This document shows positions 1-9,468 of a DNA stretch of 64,000 nucleotides, piece by piece; position 1 is the first letter of the stretch; each line of letters opens with the position of its first letter. Source of the stretch: Pseudomonas zanjanensis (GTDB lineage Bacteria > Pseudomonadota > Gammaproteobacteria > Pseudomonadales > Pseudomonadaceae); NCBI RefSeq assembly GCF_014268745.2, contig NZ_JABWRB020000002.1, positions 744,001-808,000 of the forward strand. Reading direction: 5' to 3'. The position numbers were made by a program, and so were the translations under genes. The notes beneath the pieces were generated by a model, which ran no database searches, was not told the origin of the DNA, and saw nothing but the letters and a program-made list of their open reading frames with translations.

Positions 1-1163
1 CCGCGCATCTGTGTGAAGTAGGGGGCCAGTTGCGCCATGGCTGATTCGGCCAGTTTGCGATAGGTGGTCAGCTTGCCGCCAAACACCGACAGCAATGGGG
101 CCTCTTGACCGCCGCCCGACAGCGCCAGGGTGTAGTCCCGTGTCACGGCCGATGGGTTGTCGGATTCGTCATTGCACAGCGGACGTACACCGGAGTAGCT
201 GTGCAGGATATCGTCGCGGCTGATCTGCTTCTTGAAGTGAGCATTGACCACTTTCAACAGATAATCGGTTTCGCCTTCGGTAATCGCCACTTTGGCCGGA
301 TCGCCGGTGTATTCGCGATCCGTCGTACCGATCAAGGTGAACTGATTCAGGTACGGAATGGTGAACACGATGCGCTGATCTTCGTTTTGCAGAATGTGCG
401 CATGCTCGCCTTCGTAGAGTTTCGGCACGATCAGGTGACTGCCCTGGATCAGGCGGATGCCATAGGGCGATTCCAGCTTCAGGTCATCGCGAATGAACTT
501 GGCCACCCACGGGCCCGCAGCGTTGACCAGCGCCTTGGCGTGGATCGAAAACAGGCTGCCGTCGGCACGTTCCAGGTGCAAGTGCCACAGACCTTTGCTT
601 CGACGGGCATTCACGCAACGGGTGCGGGTGTGGACATGCGCGCCTTTCTCCCGGGCGGCCATGGCATTGAGCACCACCAGCCGCGCGTCGTCGACCCAAC
701 AGTCGGAGTATTCGAAGCCTTTGGTGATCTCGCTTTTCAGTGCGCTGTCGGCCCCGAACTTCAGGCTTCTGGAGCCGGCGAGTTGCTCGCGTTTGCCCAG
801 GTGATCGTAGAGGAACAGGCCGGCGCGAATCATCCAGGCCGGGCGCAGGTGCGGGCGGTGGGGCAGCACGAAGCGCATTTGCTTGACGATGTGCGGGGCC
901 TTGGTCAGCAGCACTTCACGCTCGGCCAAGGCTTCGCGTACGAGGCGGAATTCATAATGTTCAAGGTAGCGCAGGCCGCCGTGGATCAGCTTGCTGCTCG
1001 CCGACGAGGTATGGCTGGCCAGATCGTCCTTTTCGCAAAGGAACACCGAAAGACCGCGACCGGCAGCGTCCGTGGCAATCCCCACGCCATTGATACCGCC
1101 ACCAATGACGGCGACGTCATAGATCTCGGCGAGAGGGGGCGTAGGCAAGGTAGAAGTGGGCAT
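1..1163 (-). CDS. glpD: Glycerol-3-phosphate dehydrogenase, 3' end cut by the window
   Basis: FAD-dependent, membrane-associated oxidation of glycerol-3-phosphate to dihydroxyacetone phosphate, feeding electrons to quinone. Read on the minus strand, the protein starts MPTSTLPTPPLAEIYDVAVI and then shows the dinucleotide-binding GGGINGVG motif, followed by the HGGLRYLEHYEF and YLNQFTLIGTTDREY stretches typical of GlpD. About 387 residues are present; the C-terminal part lies before base 1. The ATG at 1161-1163 was chosen because the FAD motif follows at the usual distance. It is the last gene of the glp block, separated from glpR by about 320 bp holding a REPIN, and a palindromic GlpR-type operator lies about 40 bp upstream, so it is probably transcribed from its own promoter. 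Confidence 0.96.
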   Translation of the reverse strand, partial: MPTSTLPTPPLAEIYDVAVIGGGINGVGIATDAAGRGLSVFLCEKDDLASHTSSASSKLIHGGLRYLEHYEFRLVREALAEREVLLTKAPHIVKQMRFVLPHRPHLRPAWMIRAGLFLYDHLGKREQLAGSRSLKFGADSALKSEITKGFEYSDCWVDDARLVVLNAMAAREKGAHVHTRTRCVNARRSKGLWHLHLERADGSLFSIHAKALVNAAGPWVAKFIRDDLKLESPYGIRLIQGSHLIVPKLYEGEHAHILQNEDQRIVFTIPYLNQFTLIGTTDREYTGDPAKVAITEGETDYLLKVVNAHFKKQISRDDILHSYSGVRPLCNDESDNPSAVTRDYTLALSGGGQEAPLLSVFGGKLTTYRKLAESAMAQLAPYFTQMR

Positions 1164-1201
1164 CGGCTGGCCTCGGGCTCTTTTTCACAATATTTGAATT
1201 C

Positions 1202-1215
1202 GAACATAAATGTTC
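1202..1215. promoter_or_regulatory. Probable GlpR operator upstream of glpD
   Basis: GAACATAAATGTTC is an inverted repeat (GAACAT/ATGTTC, 2-nt spacer), flanked by a C on the left that completes the CGAACAT half-site known from E. coli GlpR. It sits 39 bp before the glpD start. The repressor gene glpR is next door. Confidence 0.65.
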
Positions 1216-1333
1216 ATTTGCGAAAATACTAGCCCATAAGCACAGCCACGACCAGTCGAATTCGATTGAAATTACTGATCGAATGCGGCTGAAAGGAAAA
1301 TTTACGAACAAAAAGAGAATTGTGGAATGCTTC

Positions 1334-1467
1334 TGTGGCGAGGGAGCTTGCTCCCGCTGGATGGCGAAGCCATCCCAAGCAGGCTGGCGTTTTTCTTCAG
1401 GCTAACCGCACCAGGCCGATTTTACGACGGCTACGCCGCCGAGCGGGAGCAAGCTCCCTCGCCACAG
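1334..1467. repeat. REPIN, family A, between glpD and glpR
   Basis: Two family A cores in inverted orientation at 1334-1360 and about 1440-1467, enclosing a diverged GC-rich middle. It fills most of the glpD-glpR gap, and the rest of 1164-1482 holds only the glpD operator and leader. Confidence 0.9.
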
Positions 1468-1482
1468 GGGATCGGGGTGAAG

Positions 1483-2238
1483 TCAGACCACCTCCAGCCG
1501 AATCTTGTGCTGGGTCAATAGTTGCGCCAGGGCCGGCACGGGCTGCTGGTCGGTCACCAGGCAGTCGATCAGGCTGATAGGCCCCAGGCGGACCATGGCG
1601 TTGCGCCCGAATTTGCTGGAGTCCGCCGCCAACAGCACTTGCCGGGCGTTGGCGATGATGGCTTGGGAAACCCGCACTTCCTGGTAGTCGAAGTCCAGCA
1701 GGCTGCCATCTTCATCGATCCCGCTGATGCCCACCAGGGCGAAGTCGACCTTGAACTGATTGATGAAGTCGACGCTGGCCTGGCCCACCACGCCGCCATC
1801 ACGCCGTACGTTACCGCCAGCGACCAGGACTTCGAAATCGTCCTTGGCACTGAGGATCGAAGCCACGTGCAGGTTGTTGGTGATGACCTTCAGATGGTTG
1901 TGATTGAGCAGCGCCCGGGCGATGGATTCGGTGGTGGTGCCGATGTTGATGAACAGCGAGGCGTGATCGGGGATCTGGGCGGCGATGGCTTCGGCGATGC
2001 GTTGCTTCTCGTCGCGCATCTGGTCCGCGCGCATGGCGTAGGCAGTGTTTTCCACGCTTGAATCGTAGGCGGCGCCGCCGTGGTAGCGGCGCAGCAGGTT
2101 CACTTCCGCCAGTTGATTGATGTCGCGGCGGATGGTTTGCGGGGTGACGACGAATAGCTGCGCCATTTCCTCGATGCTGACATAGCCGCGCTCGCGGACC
2201 AGTTCGAGGATTTGTTGCTGGCGTGGAGGCAGATTCAT
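1483..2238 (-). CDS. glpR: DeoR-family glycerol regulon repressor
   Basis: 251-residue DeoR-type repressor, a usual length for GlpR. The N-terminal winged helix-turn-helix (about residues 1-57) begins MNLPPRQQQILELVRERGYV and contains the recognition segment VTPQTIRRDIN. The C-terminal sugar-phosphate-sensing domain carries the INIGTTTESIA loop and VAGGNVRRDGGVVG. In this family glycerol-3-phosphate binding releases DNA. It lies 85 bp downstream of glpK on the same strand and upstream of glpD, the gene order I recall for Pseudomonas glp clusters. Palindromic operator-like sequences at glpD and glpF are its expected targets. Confidence 0.95.
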   Translation of the reverse strand: MNLPPRQQQILELVRERGYVSIEEMAQLFVVTPQTIRRDINQLAEVNLLRRYHGGAAYDSSVENTAYAMRADQMRDEKQRIAEAIAAQIPDHASLFINIGTTTESIARALLNHNHLKVITNNLHVASILSAKDDFEVLVAGGNVRRDGGVVGQASVDFINQFKVDFALVGISGIDEDGSLLDFDYQEVRVSQAIIANARQVLLAADSSKFGRNAMVRLGPISLIDCLVTDQQPVPALAQLLTQHKIRLEVV

Positions 2239-2323
2239 GGGGCTTCCTTTGGGCTGCCGTACAAAATTTGCCCATGATGCCGCAGGAATCCACTCCCGAC
2301 CAGTTTCGGAATCTTGTCGGCCT

Positions 2324-3829
<1,506 letters not shown>

Positions 3830-3902
3830 GTCGATTGCCTTGGGACGTAAAAGGAAGAAGCCACGGCGCAGGTTCGATGGGCAAGAGCCTGCGTCGACTG
3901 TT

Positions 3903-4754
3903 TCAGGATGTTCTGGGCTTGCCGTCAATGGCCGGTGTTGCATCCTTTGTAGCAGTTATGGCGCTGGGCAGGTGGCGGGCAATCAACCCGCGATAAGCCG
4001 CGGCACCGAGGCACGCACCGACGATCGGCGCAAAAACCGGAACCAGGAAGTACGGGATATCGCGTCCACCCGTGAGGGAAATTTCACCCCAGCCTGCGAA
4101 GAAAGTCATCAGTTTAGGACCGAAATCCCGCGCCGGGTTCATCGCAAAGCCCGTCAGCGGTCCCATGGAGCTGCCAATCACGGCAATCAGCAGGCCGATC
4201 AGCAGCGGCGCCAGTGGGCCACGGGGCAAGCCGTTGTTGTCATCTGTCAGGGACATGATGACCCCCATCAGAATGGCGGTGATGATCGCTTCCACGAGAA
4301 AGGCCTGGCCAGTGGACAGTGCTGCGTGCGGGTAGGTGGAGAACACCGAGGCCAGTTCGAGGCTCGCTTCGGTGCCGCGAACCATGTGCCGGGATTGTTC
4401 GAAATCGAAGAATAGATTGCTGTACAGCGTGTAGACCAGAAGGGCGCCGCAGAAAGCGCCGGTCACTTGGGAAATGATGTAGAAGGGCAGCTTGCGTTTT
4501 TCAAAGTCGGTGAACAGGCACAGGGCGATGCTGACGGCAGGGTTGAGATGGGCGCCGGAAATGCCCGCGCTCAGATAGATGGCCATGCTGACGCCGACGC
4601 CCCAAATGAGGCTGATTTCCCACAAGCCGAAACTCGCACCCGCGACCTTGAGCGCCGCGACGCAACCGGTGCCGAAAAAGATCAGCAGGCCCGTTCCCAG
4701 GAATTCGGCCAGGCATTGGCTGGACAGGGGCGGCTGTTGTAAAGCAGTTGTCAT
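3903..4754 (-). CDS. glpF: Glycerol uptake facilitator, aquaglyceroporin
   Basis: 283-residue MIP-family channel for facilitated glycerol diffusion through the inner membrane. Both NPA boxes are visible: GAHLNPAVSIAL in the first half and GFAMNPARDFGPK in the second, the latter with the Asp-Arg context of aquaglyceroporins (NPARD). Six hydrophobic segments span the protein (for example GLLIFFGTGCVAALKV and AFLVEAIITAILMGVIM). It is the first gene of the glp operon. A sigma-70-like promoter with a TTCGAA element at its -10 lies about 130 bp upstream. The start at 4754 fits the start of similarity (MTTALQQPPLSSQCLAEFLG). Confidence 0.96.
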   Translation of the reverse strand: MTTALQQPPLSSQCLAEFLGTGLLIFFGTGCVAALKVAGASFGLWEISLIWGVGVSMAIYLSAGISGAHLNPAVSIALCLFTDFEKRKLPFYIISQVTGAFCGALLVYTLYSNLFFDFEQSRHMVRGTEASLELASVFSTYPHAALSTGQAFLVEAIITAILMGVIMSLTDDNNGLPRGPLAPLLIGLLIAVIGSSMGPLTGFAMNPARDFGPKLMTFFAGWGEISLTGGRDIPYFLVPVFAPIVGACLGAAAYRGLIARHLPSAITATKDATPAIDGKPRTS

Positions 4755-4885
4755 TCAAACCTCGGTTTTTTGTTGTTTTGCAGCGCGTTCGATACAGCAC
4801 GATTGCGCGATTTCCACCGAGGCAGGATCCCCATCCTGATCTCGGGTTGCAGCTTGAGACATGCAATGTGACTTTCAGTTTCGAA

Positions 4886-4914
4886 AAAATATAGACAAGA
4901 AACGCTGGTGTCAA
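4886..4914 (-). promoter_or_regulatory. Probable sigma-70 promoter of glpFK
   Basis: On the minus strand TTGACA (4909-4914), a 17-bp spacer, then TATTTT (4886-4891). The adjoining TTTCGAAA at about 4879-4886 resembles a GlpR half-site and would overlap the start region. The rest of 4755-5078 has no gene that I can support. Confidence 0.55.
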
Positions 4915-5078
4915 AGGTCGAAAGTGAACCGTCGGTCATATTTCAACTATTCGCGCTGTGAATGACTCGCCTGTTGGCGCGGCGTCGCCGGTCGTTGCAG
5001 TGCAGTACCGGAGCCTTTTCACAGGCGATGGCTTAGAATCGGCTGACTCGTTTTGGATTTCCTTTGTCAGGAGCGGTC

Positions 5079-5549
5079 ATGACACCCGCGTTGGATCTGC
5101 TTAAGAAAGTGCGCGCCGAACATCGCATCCACAGCTATGAACACGATCCCAAGGCTGCTTCCTATGGCTTGGAGGCGGCGGAAAAGCTCGGGCTGGATCC
5201 GGCGCAAGTGTTCAAGACGCTGTTGGCGGCCAGCGAAAAAGGTGAGCTGTTGGTGGCGGTAGTGCCTGTGGCCGGGAGTTTGGATTTGAAAGGCCTGGCC
5301 CATGCCGCCGGCGTGAAGAAGGTCGAGATGGCCGACCCGGCCGCCGCGCAGCGTTCGACCGGTTATTTGCTCGGCGGGATCAGCCCGCTGGGGCAGAAGA
5401 AGCGTCTGCGCACGTTTATCGACAGTTCCGCACAGCCGCTCGCCAGCATGTTCGTCAGTGCGGGGCGGCGTGGGTTGGAAGTCGAGCTGGCGCCTTCGGT
5501 ATTGAAGGAGCACACCGGGGCGGCGTTTGCCGATATTGGGCGGACTTGA
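5079..5549 (+). CDS. ybaK: Cys-tRNA(Pro)/Pro-tRNA deacylase, YbaK/EbsC family
   Basis: 156-residue trans-editing enzyme that hydrolyses mischarged Cys-tRNA(Pro). The fold signature is clear: TPALDLLKKVRAEHRIHSYEHD at the N-terminus, AEKLGLDPAQVFKTLLA, and the conserved C-terminal blocks YLLGGISPLGQKKRL and VSAGRRGLEVELAP. The ATG at 5079 follows CAGGAG by 5 nt; an in-frame upstream start at 5064 would lie before this ribosome binding site and is unlikely. It is a stand-alone gene, divergent from glpF and followed by a single REP. Confidence 0.93.
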   Translation: MTPALDLLKKVRAEHRIHSYEHDPKAASYGLEAAEKLGLDPAQVFKTLLAASEKGELLVAVVPVAGSLDLKGLAHAAGVKKVEMADPAAAQRSTGYLLGGISPLGQKKRLRTFIDSSAQPLASMFVSAGRRGLEVELAPSVLKEHTGAAFADIGRT

Positions 5550-5560
5550 TAGCCGGGTGG

Positions 5561-5601
5561 CTGCTGCGCAGCCAAGCGGGAGCAAGCTCCCTCGCCACAG
5601 G
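5561..5601. repeat. Single family A REP after ybaK
   Basis: One unpaired family A core on the plus strand (about 5575-5599), preceded by CTGCTGCGCAGCC, the same lead-in seen in full REPINs elsewhere in the window. The left half of the pair is missing. Confidence 0.8.
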
Positions 5602-5723
5602 GGAGTAAGGCCTGGTCGGTGTGTTTATCCGGCGCTGTAGGGTGAAAATTCTGCTGATCTGTCTCTGGATAAGCCGTGCCGTTGCACCCATGCTGGCGCA
5701 TCAGAAAAATAAGGAGAAGTGCC

Positions 5724-6512
5724 ATGCAGCTTGCGTTTCATCAGGTCGATGCGTTCAGTGACCGGCCATTCGGCGGTAACCCGGCGATGGTCTATCGGCT
5801 CGACGGCTGGCTTGCCGATGACTTGATGCAGAAGATTGCCGCCGAACATAACCTGGCTGAAACCGCGTTTCTGGTGCGCGAAGGCCAGCATTGGCATATC
5901 CGCTGGTTCACCCCCACCACCGAAGTCCCGCTGTGTGGGCACGCCACGTTGGCCAGCGCTTATGTGCTGTTCGAGGTCTATCACGAACCCGTCGAGCGCC
6001 TGGATTTCATTTGCCGGTCCGGTTCGCTGAGCGTGACGCGCGAGGGGGATCGGCTGTGGCTGGATTTTCCGGCCGTCGTGCCTGCCGAATTGGGCGCCTC
6101 CCTGGCGGTGCAGAGTGCCTTGGGCGTCGAAGCGGTGGATGTGTTGAGTTCCAACGAACTGTTCGTGGTACTGGAATCGGAGCAAGCGGTGCTCGATTGC
6201 AAGCCGGACATGGCGGCCCTGGCGAAACTGCCTTGGCCCGGCGCTATCGTCACCGCACCGGGGAGCAAGCATGATTTTGTCTCGCGCTATTTTGCCCCGG
6301 CGATCGGCATCAACGAAGACCCGGTGACTGGCTCGACCCATTGCAGCCTGATTCCCTACTGGTCCAAACGCCTGGGTAAACACGGGCTGACGGCTTATCA
6401 ATGCTCGGCCAGGGGCGGGGCGTTGTTTTGCCGGTTGGAAGGTGAGCGGGTGAAGATTGGCGGGCATGCGACGTTGGTGGCGAGTGGGACGTTGATGTTG
6501 GGGGCGCACTGA
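5724..6512 (+). CDS. PhzF-family isomerase
   Basis: 262-residue member of the PhzF (phenazine biosynthesis-like, diaminopimelate-epimerase fold) family. Conserved segments are FHQVDAFSDRPFGGNPA at the N-terminus, MQKIAAEHNLAETAFL (with the family's catalytic glutamate), TPTTEVPLCGHATLAS, and INEDPVTGSTHCSLIPYW plus SARGGALFCRLEG in the second lobe. The true PhzF isomerises a phenazine precursor, but there is no phenazine operon here, so the substrate is unknown and this is probably one of the housekeeping paralogues. The ATG at 5724 follows AAGGAG by about 8 nt. Confidence 0.88.
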   Translation: MQLAFHQVDAFSDRPFGGNPAMVYRLDGWLADDLMQKIAAEHNLAETAFLVREGQHWHIRWFTPTTEVPLCGHATLASAYVLFEVYHEPVERLDFICRSGSLSVTREGDRLWLDFPAVVPAELGASLAVQSALGVEAVDVLSSNELFVVLESEQAVLDCKPDMAALAKLPWPGAIVTAPGSKHDFVSRYFAPAIGINEDPVTGSTHCSLIPYWSKRLGKHGLTAYQCSARGGALFCRLEGERVKIGGHATLVASGTLMLGAH

Positions 6513-6516
6513 CTTT

Positions 6517-6605
6517 TGTGGGAGCGGGCTTGCTCGCGAAGGCGGTGTGTCAGCGACATTGATGTTGAATGTGCTGCCCTCTTCGCGAGCAAGCCCGCTC
6601 CCACA
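6517..6605. repeat. REPIN, family B, between two convergent genes
   Basis: Inverted family B cores at 6517-6541 and 6581-6605 with a short variable middle. It fills the gap between the PhzF-family gene and the end of the ABC ATPase gene. Confidence 0.92.
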
Positions 6606-6619
6606 CTGGAGGTGCGTTA

Positions 6620-7729
6620 TCAGTTGGCCGTGCTATGGCGCCGTACACCGCTGTCCACCGGCGGGATCTGCGCTGCCGTGCTGCCCGAGGCCTGGAACAG
6701 CACCAGGTGCTCAGCCGCCACGCGGATGCCGACGTCGGCGCCCACCTGATGGTCGGCATGGCTGGGGAAGATCGATTCCAATTGCGCGCCGGTGGGCAAC
6801 TGCAGGCGATACAAGGTTGAGGCGCCCAGGAAGGTCTTGCCGATAATTCTACCGGTGAGCGGGCTGTCCGGCGCATAGACGATATCGTCCGGGCGCAGCA
6901 GCACGTCCACCGCACCGCCGATGGGCCAAGTGTAGGCGCGGTTGCCACGCAGGATGCCCAGTTCGGTCTGCACCGATTCCGGGCTGTCGAGCTGGCCACG
7001 AATGAAATAGCCCTGGCCAATGAAACTGGCGACGAATGGCGTCAGCGGTTCGTGGTACAGGTTGTAGGGCGTGTCCCACTGTTCCAGTCGACCTTCCTTG
7101 AAAACACCGACGTGGTCACTCACGGCGAAGGCTTCTTCCTGGTCATGGGTGACCAGGATCGCGCTGGTGCCACGGGCCTTGAGAATGTCCCGTACTTCAT
7201 GGCTGAGCTTGCGGCGCAGCTCGCCATCGAGGTTGGAAAACGGCTCGTCGAGCAACAGCAACTGCGGTTCCGGCGCCAGCGCACGGGCCAGGGCCACGCG
7301 TTGTTGCTGGCCGCCGGACAGTTCATGGGGAAAACGCTTGCCCAAGTGTTTCAGGTTGACCAGTTCCAGCAGCTCTTCGACGATGCGGTCCTTGTCCGGA
7401 TGCTTGCGAATGCCAAAGGCAATGTTCTGTGCCACGCTCAGGTGGGGGAATAGGGCGTAATCCTGGAACACCATGCCGATGCGACGCTTTTCCGGGGCGA
7501 GGGTGAAACCGGCGCGGGAGATGGTTTCCCCAGCCAGTTGGATTTCACCCTCATGCACCGGTTCGAAGCCGGCAATGGCGCGCAACGTCGTGGTCTTGCC
7601 GCAGCCGGACGAACCGAGCAGGCAACCGATGTCACCGGCATTGAGGTGCAGGTTGAGGTTCTGGACGACCCGCTGGTCCTGGTAGCCGCAGGCCAGGTTG
7701 TGCAAGTTCAGCAGCAGGGCGTGGCTCAT
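6620..7729 (-). CDS. ABC transporter ATP-binding protein, PotA/FbpC type
   Basis: 369-residue ATPase of the spermidine/iron/sulfate importer class. Visible are Walker A (GSSGCGKTTTLRAIAG), the Q-loop (GMVFQDYALFPHL), the signature LSGGQQQRVALARAL, Walker B (LLLLDEPFSNLD) and the switch histidine (ILVTHDQEEAFAV). A C-terminal TOBE-like domain occupies the last ~130 residues. It overlaps argF by 4 bp and is almost surely co-transcribed with it, yet no permease or binding-protein gene is beside it, so its transport partners must be encoded elsewhere and the substrate cannot be named. I recall the same argF-ABC ATPase pairing in P. aeruginosa. Confidence 0.92.
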   Translation of the reverse strand: MSHALLLNLHNLACGYQDQRVVQNLNLHLNAGDIGCLLGSSGCGKTTTLRAIAGFEPVHEGEIQLAGETISRAGFTLAPEKRRIGMVFQDYALFPHLSVAQNIAFGIRKHPDKDRIVEELLELVNLKHLGKRFPHELSGGQQQRVALARALAPEPQLLLLDEPFSNLDGELRRKLSHEVRDILKARGTSAILVTHDQEEAFAVSDHVGVFKEGRLEQWDTPYNLYHEPLTPFVASFIGQGYFIRGQLDSPESVQTELGILRGNRAYTWPIGGAVDVLLRPDDIVYAPDSPLTGRIIGKTFLGASTLYRLQLPTGAQLESIFPSHADHQVGADVGIRVAAEHLVLFQASGSTAAQIPPVDSGVRRHSTAN

Positions 7730-8646
7730 GCGTGGTGATACGCCGGCTCGACCAGGAACTCGAGCAGGGCCTTTTGCGCGTGCAGGCGATTTTCGGCCTG
7801 GTCCCAGGCTACCGAACGCGGATCATCCAGCAGGTCCATGCTGATTTCCTCGCCACGGTGGGCCGGCAGGCAGTGCATGAACAGCACGTCGGCATCTGCC
7901 AGGTCGAGCAGGGCCCGGTTGACCTGCAGTGGCGCGAACAGCTCCAGGCGCCTGGCGGTCTCTTCTTCCTGGCCCATGGAGGTCCAGACGTCGGTGCTCA
8001 CCAGGTGCGCACCGGCCACGGCCTGTTTCGGATCGCGGACGATGGACACTCGGTCCCCGGCCTTGGCCAGCAGCTCGGCATTGGGGTCAAAGCCTTCAGG
8101 GCAGGCAATGCGCAGCTGGAAGTCGAATTGCATCGCCGCTTCTATATAGCTGTTGCACATGTTGTTGCCATCGCCGATCCAGGCCACGGTCTTGCCTTGG
8201 ATCGAGCCACGGTGCTCGAGGAAGGTCTGCATGTCGGCCAGCAACTGGCAAGGGTGCAGGTCGTCGGACAGGCCGTTGATCACCGGTACGCGGGAATGGG
8301 CCGCGAACTCGGTCAGGGTGCTGTGGGCAAAGGTACGGATCATCATCGCGTCCAACATGCTCGACATGACGATGGCGCAGTCGCTGATGGGTTCGCCACG
8401 GCCCAGTTGGGTGTCACGGGGCGACAGGAAGATCGCCTGGCCGCCCAGCTGGATCATGCCGGCTTCGAAAGAGATGCGGGTGCGGGTCGATGACTTCTCG
8501 AAGATCATCCCCAGCACGCGGTTTTTCAAGGGCTCGAACAGTACGCCGCGGTTACGCAGGTCCTTGAGCTCCACGCCTCGACGGATCACGCCGAGCAACT
8601 CATCGGGCGTGAAATCCATCAGGGAGAGAAAGTGCCTTGCGCTCAT
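7726..8646 (-). CDS. argF: Ornithine carbamoyltransferase, anabolic
   Basis: 306-residue enzyme that makes citrulline from ornithine and carbamoyl phosphate in arginine biosynthesis. The carbamoyl-phosphate loop SSTRTRISFE, the HPCQLLADMQT-type segment and the C-terminal HCLPAHRGEE motif are present, all catalytically important. It heads a two-gene unit with the ABC ATPase. Its promoter overlaps a two-half-site ArgR operator about 110-140 bp upstream, so arginine repression is expected. The other arginine gene in the window, argG, has a matching operator. Confidence 0.97.
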   Translation of the reverse strand: MSARHFLSLMDFTPDELLGVIRRGVELKDLRNRGVLFEPLKNRVLGMIFEKSSTRTRISFEAGMIQLGGQAIFLSPRDTQLGRGEPISDCAIVMSSMLDAMMIRTFAHSTLTEFAAHSRVPVINGLSDDLHPCQLLADMQTFLEHRGSIQGKTVAWIGDGNNMCNSYIEAAMQFDFQLRIACPEGFDPNAELLAKAGDRVSIVRDPKQAVAGAHLVSTDVWTSMGQEEETARRLELFAPLQVNRALLDLADADVLFMHCLPAHRGEEISMDLLDDPRSVAWDQAENRLHAQKALLEFLVEPAYHHA

Positions 8647-8751
8647 GATTGACTACCTTTTTGTAACTGACCGCAGATGCTCAAAGCCTTGTCTAATGAA
8701 AAAACGGGCGAGACCTGCGGCAAAAGCCGCACGGGGCGACGAAATAGGGGA

Positions 8752-8788
8752 AGGCGCGATCTTATAATTAAATGTCGCGTCTTACCAA
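8752..8788. promoter_or_regulatory. ArgR operator overlapping the argF promoter
   Basis: Two directly repeated half-sites in the P. aeruginosa ArgR pattern TGTCGC-N8-AA-N5: AGGCGC (8752-8757) with AA at 8766, then a perfect TGTCGC (8773-8778) with AA at 8787, spaced exactly 21 bp. On the minus strand TTGGTA (rc of 8783-8788) and TATAAG (rc of 8761-8766) form a -35/-10 pair with a 16-bp spacer inside the operator, which fits repression. The remaining ~260 bp up to 9049 shows no supported feature. Confidence 0.7.
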
Positions 8789-9049
8789 TAGGGCTACGGT
8801 TTTTGGGGAGTTCAGCGAGGCCATCACGCGAATGCGATGGCGTAGTTGAGGCCGGTTTCCTGACAGCAGCGGTCCATTTGTACACTGGCGTTGCTCGGCT
8901 TGGCAATCAAGCCCGGCGCGCGCGCGGTGGTCGATGGCCCGTTTATGCCATGTCATTCCATCCTTTCGCCTGTCTGCTGGTGCTTGTGAAACATTTCCTA
9001 ATGCAAAGGCCTGGGTTATAAATGAGCCTCAGCGGCACAGGAGCCCGAA

Positions 9050-9337
9050 ATGGATTCGAAAGAGCAACAACTGATGGAATTGCTGGGGCTGACCGCACGC
9101 TCGCTGACGCACCTGACGGCTTCGGTGACGTCCATGTCATTCGAATTGCTGCGCAGCGATGACGAAGTGACCAAGGCCGCCGGCCGGCGGATGATCGATC
9201 GCATGGCCACGATCAGCAGCGGCCTCGACGAGCATTGGCGCTTGATTGGCGAGCTGACCGGTGTACCCATCGCCCAGGAACAAGTGGAAACCATCGAGGA
9301 AATCCAACTCCTGGCGCCACCTCCCGAAGGTCCTTGA
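9050..9337 (+). CDS. Small conserved hypothetical protein
   Basis: 95 residues, with no signal peptide or membrane segment. It begins MDSKEQQLMELLGLTARSLT, is predicted to be mostly alpha-helical, and ends in an acidic, proline-rich tail (QLLAPPPEGP). An AGGAG ribosome binding site lies 6 nt before the ATG, and the composition matches its neighbours, so I take it as a real gene. I do not recognise the family. It sits between argF (divergent) and the molybdopterin oxidoreductase, 131 bp from the latter, and could share its transcript. Confidence 0.75.
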   Translation: MDSKEQQLMELLGLTARSLTHLTASVTSMSFELLRSDDEVTKAAGRRMIDRMATISSGLDEHWRLIGELTGVPIAQEQVETIEEIQLLAPPPEGP

Positions 9338-9468
9338 ACGCACCTCATCGGCGGGCCTGATGCCCGGCAATTCACAGGACGAACGTCGCTGGCGCTGCCG
9401 GGAATCACGCGCCATAGTTTTGTTCCCGCGGCCGAAAGTGCCCGCCACGAATAAAACAGAGACTGGCC

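Noticed and set aside
1173..1188. ColR-like match (one mismatch) before glpD
   Set aside because: It lies inside the glpD leader on the opposite strand, and there is no known link of ColR to glycerol; most likely chance.
105..1232. 375-residue open frame on the plus strand across glpD
   Set aside because: Antisense shadow of glpD; no recognisable protein features and the minus-strand frame has clear FAD-dependent dehydrogenase motifs.
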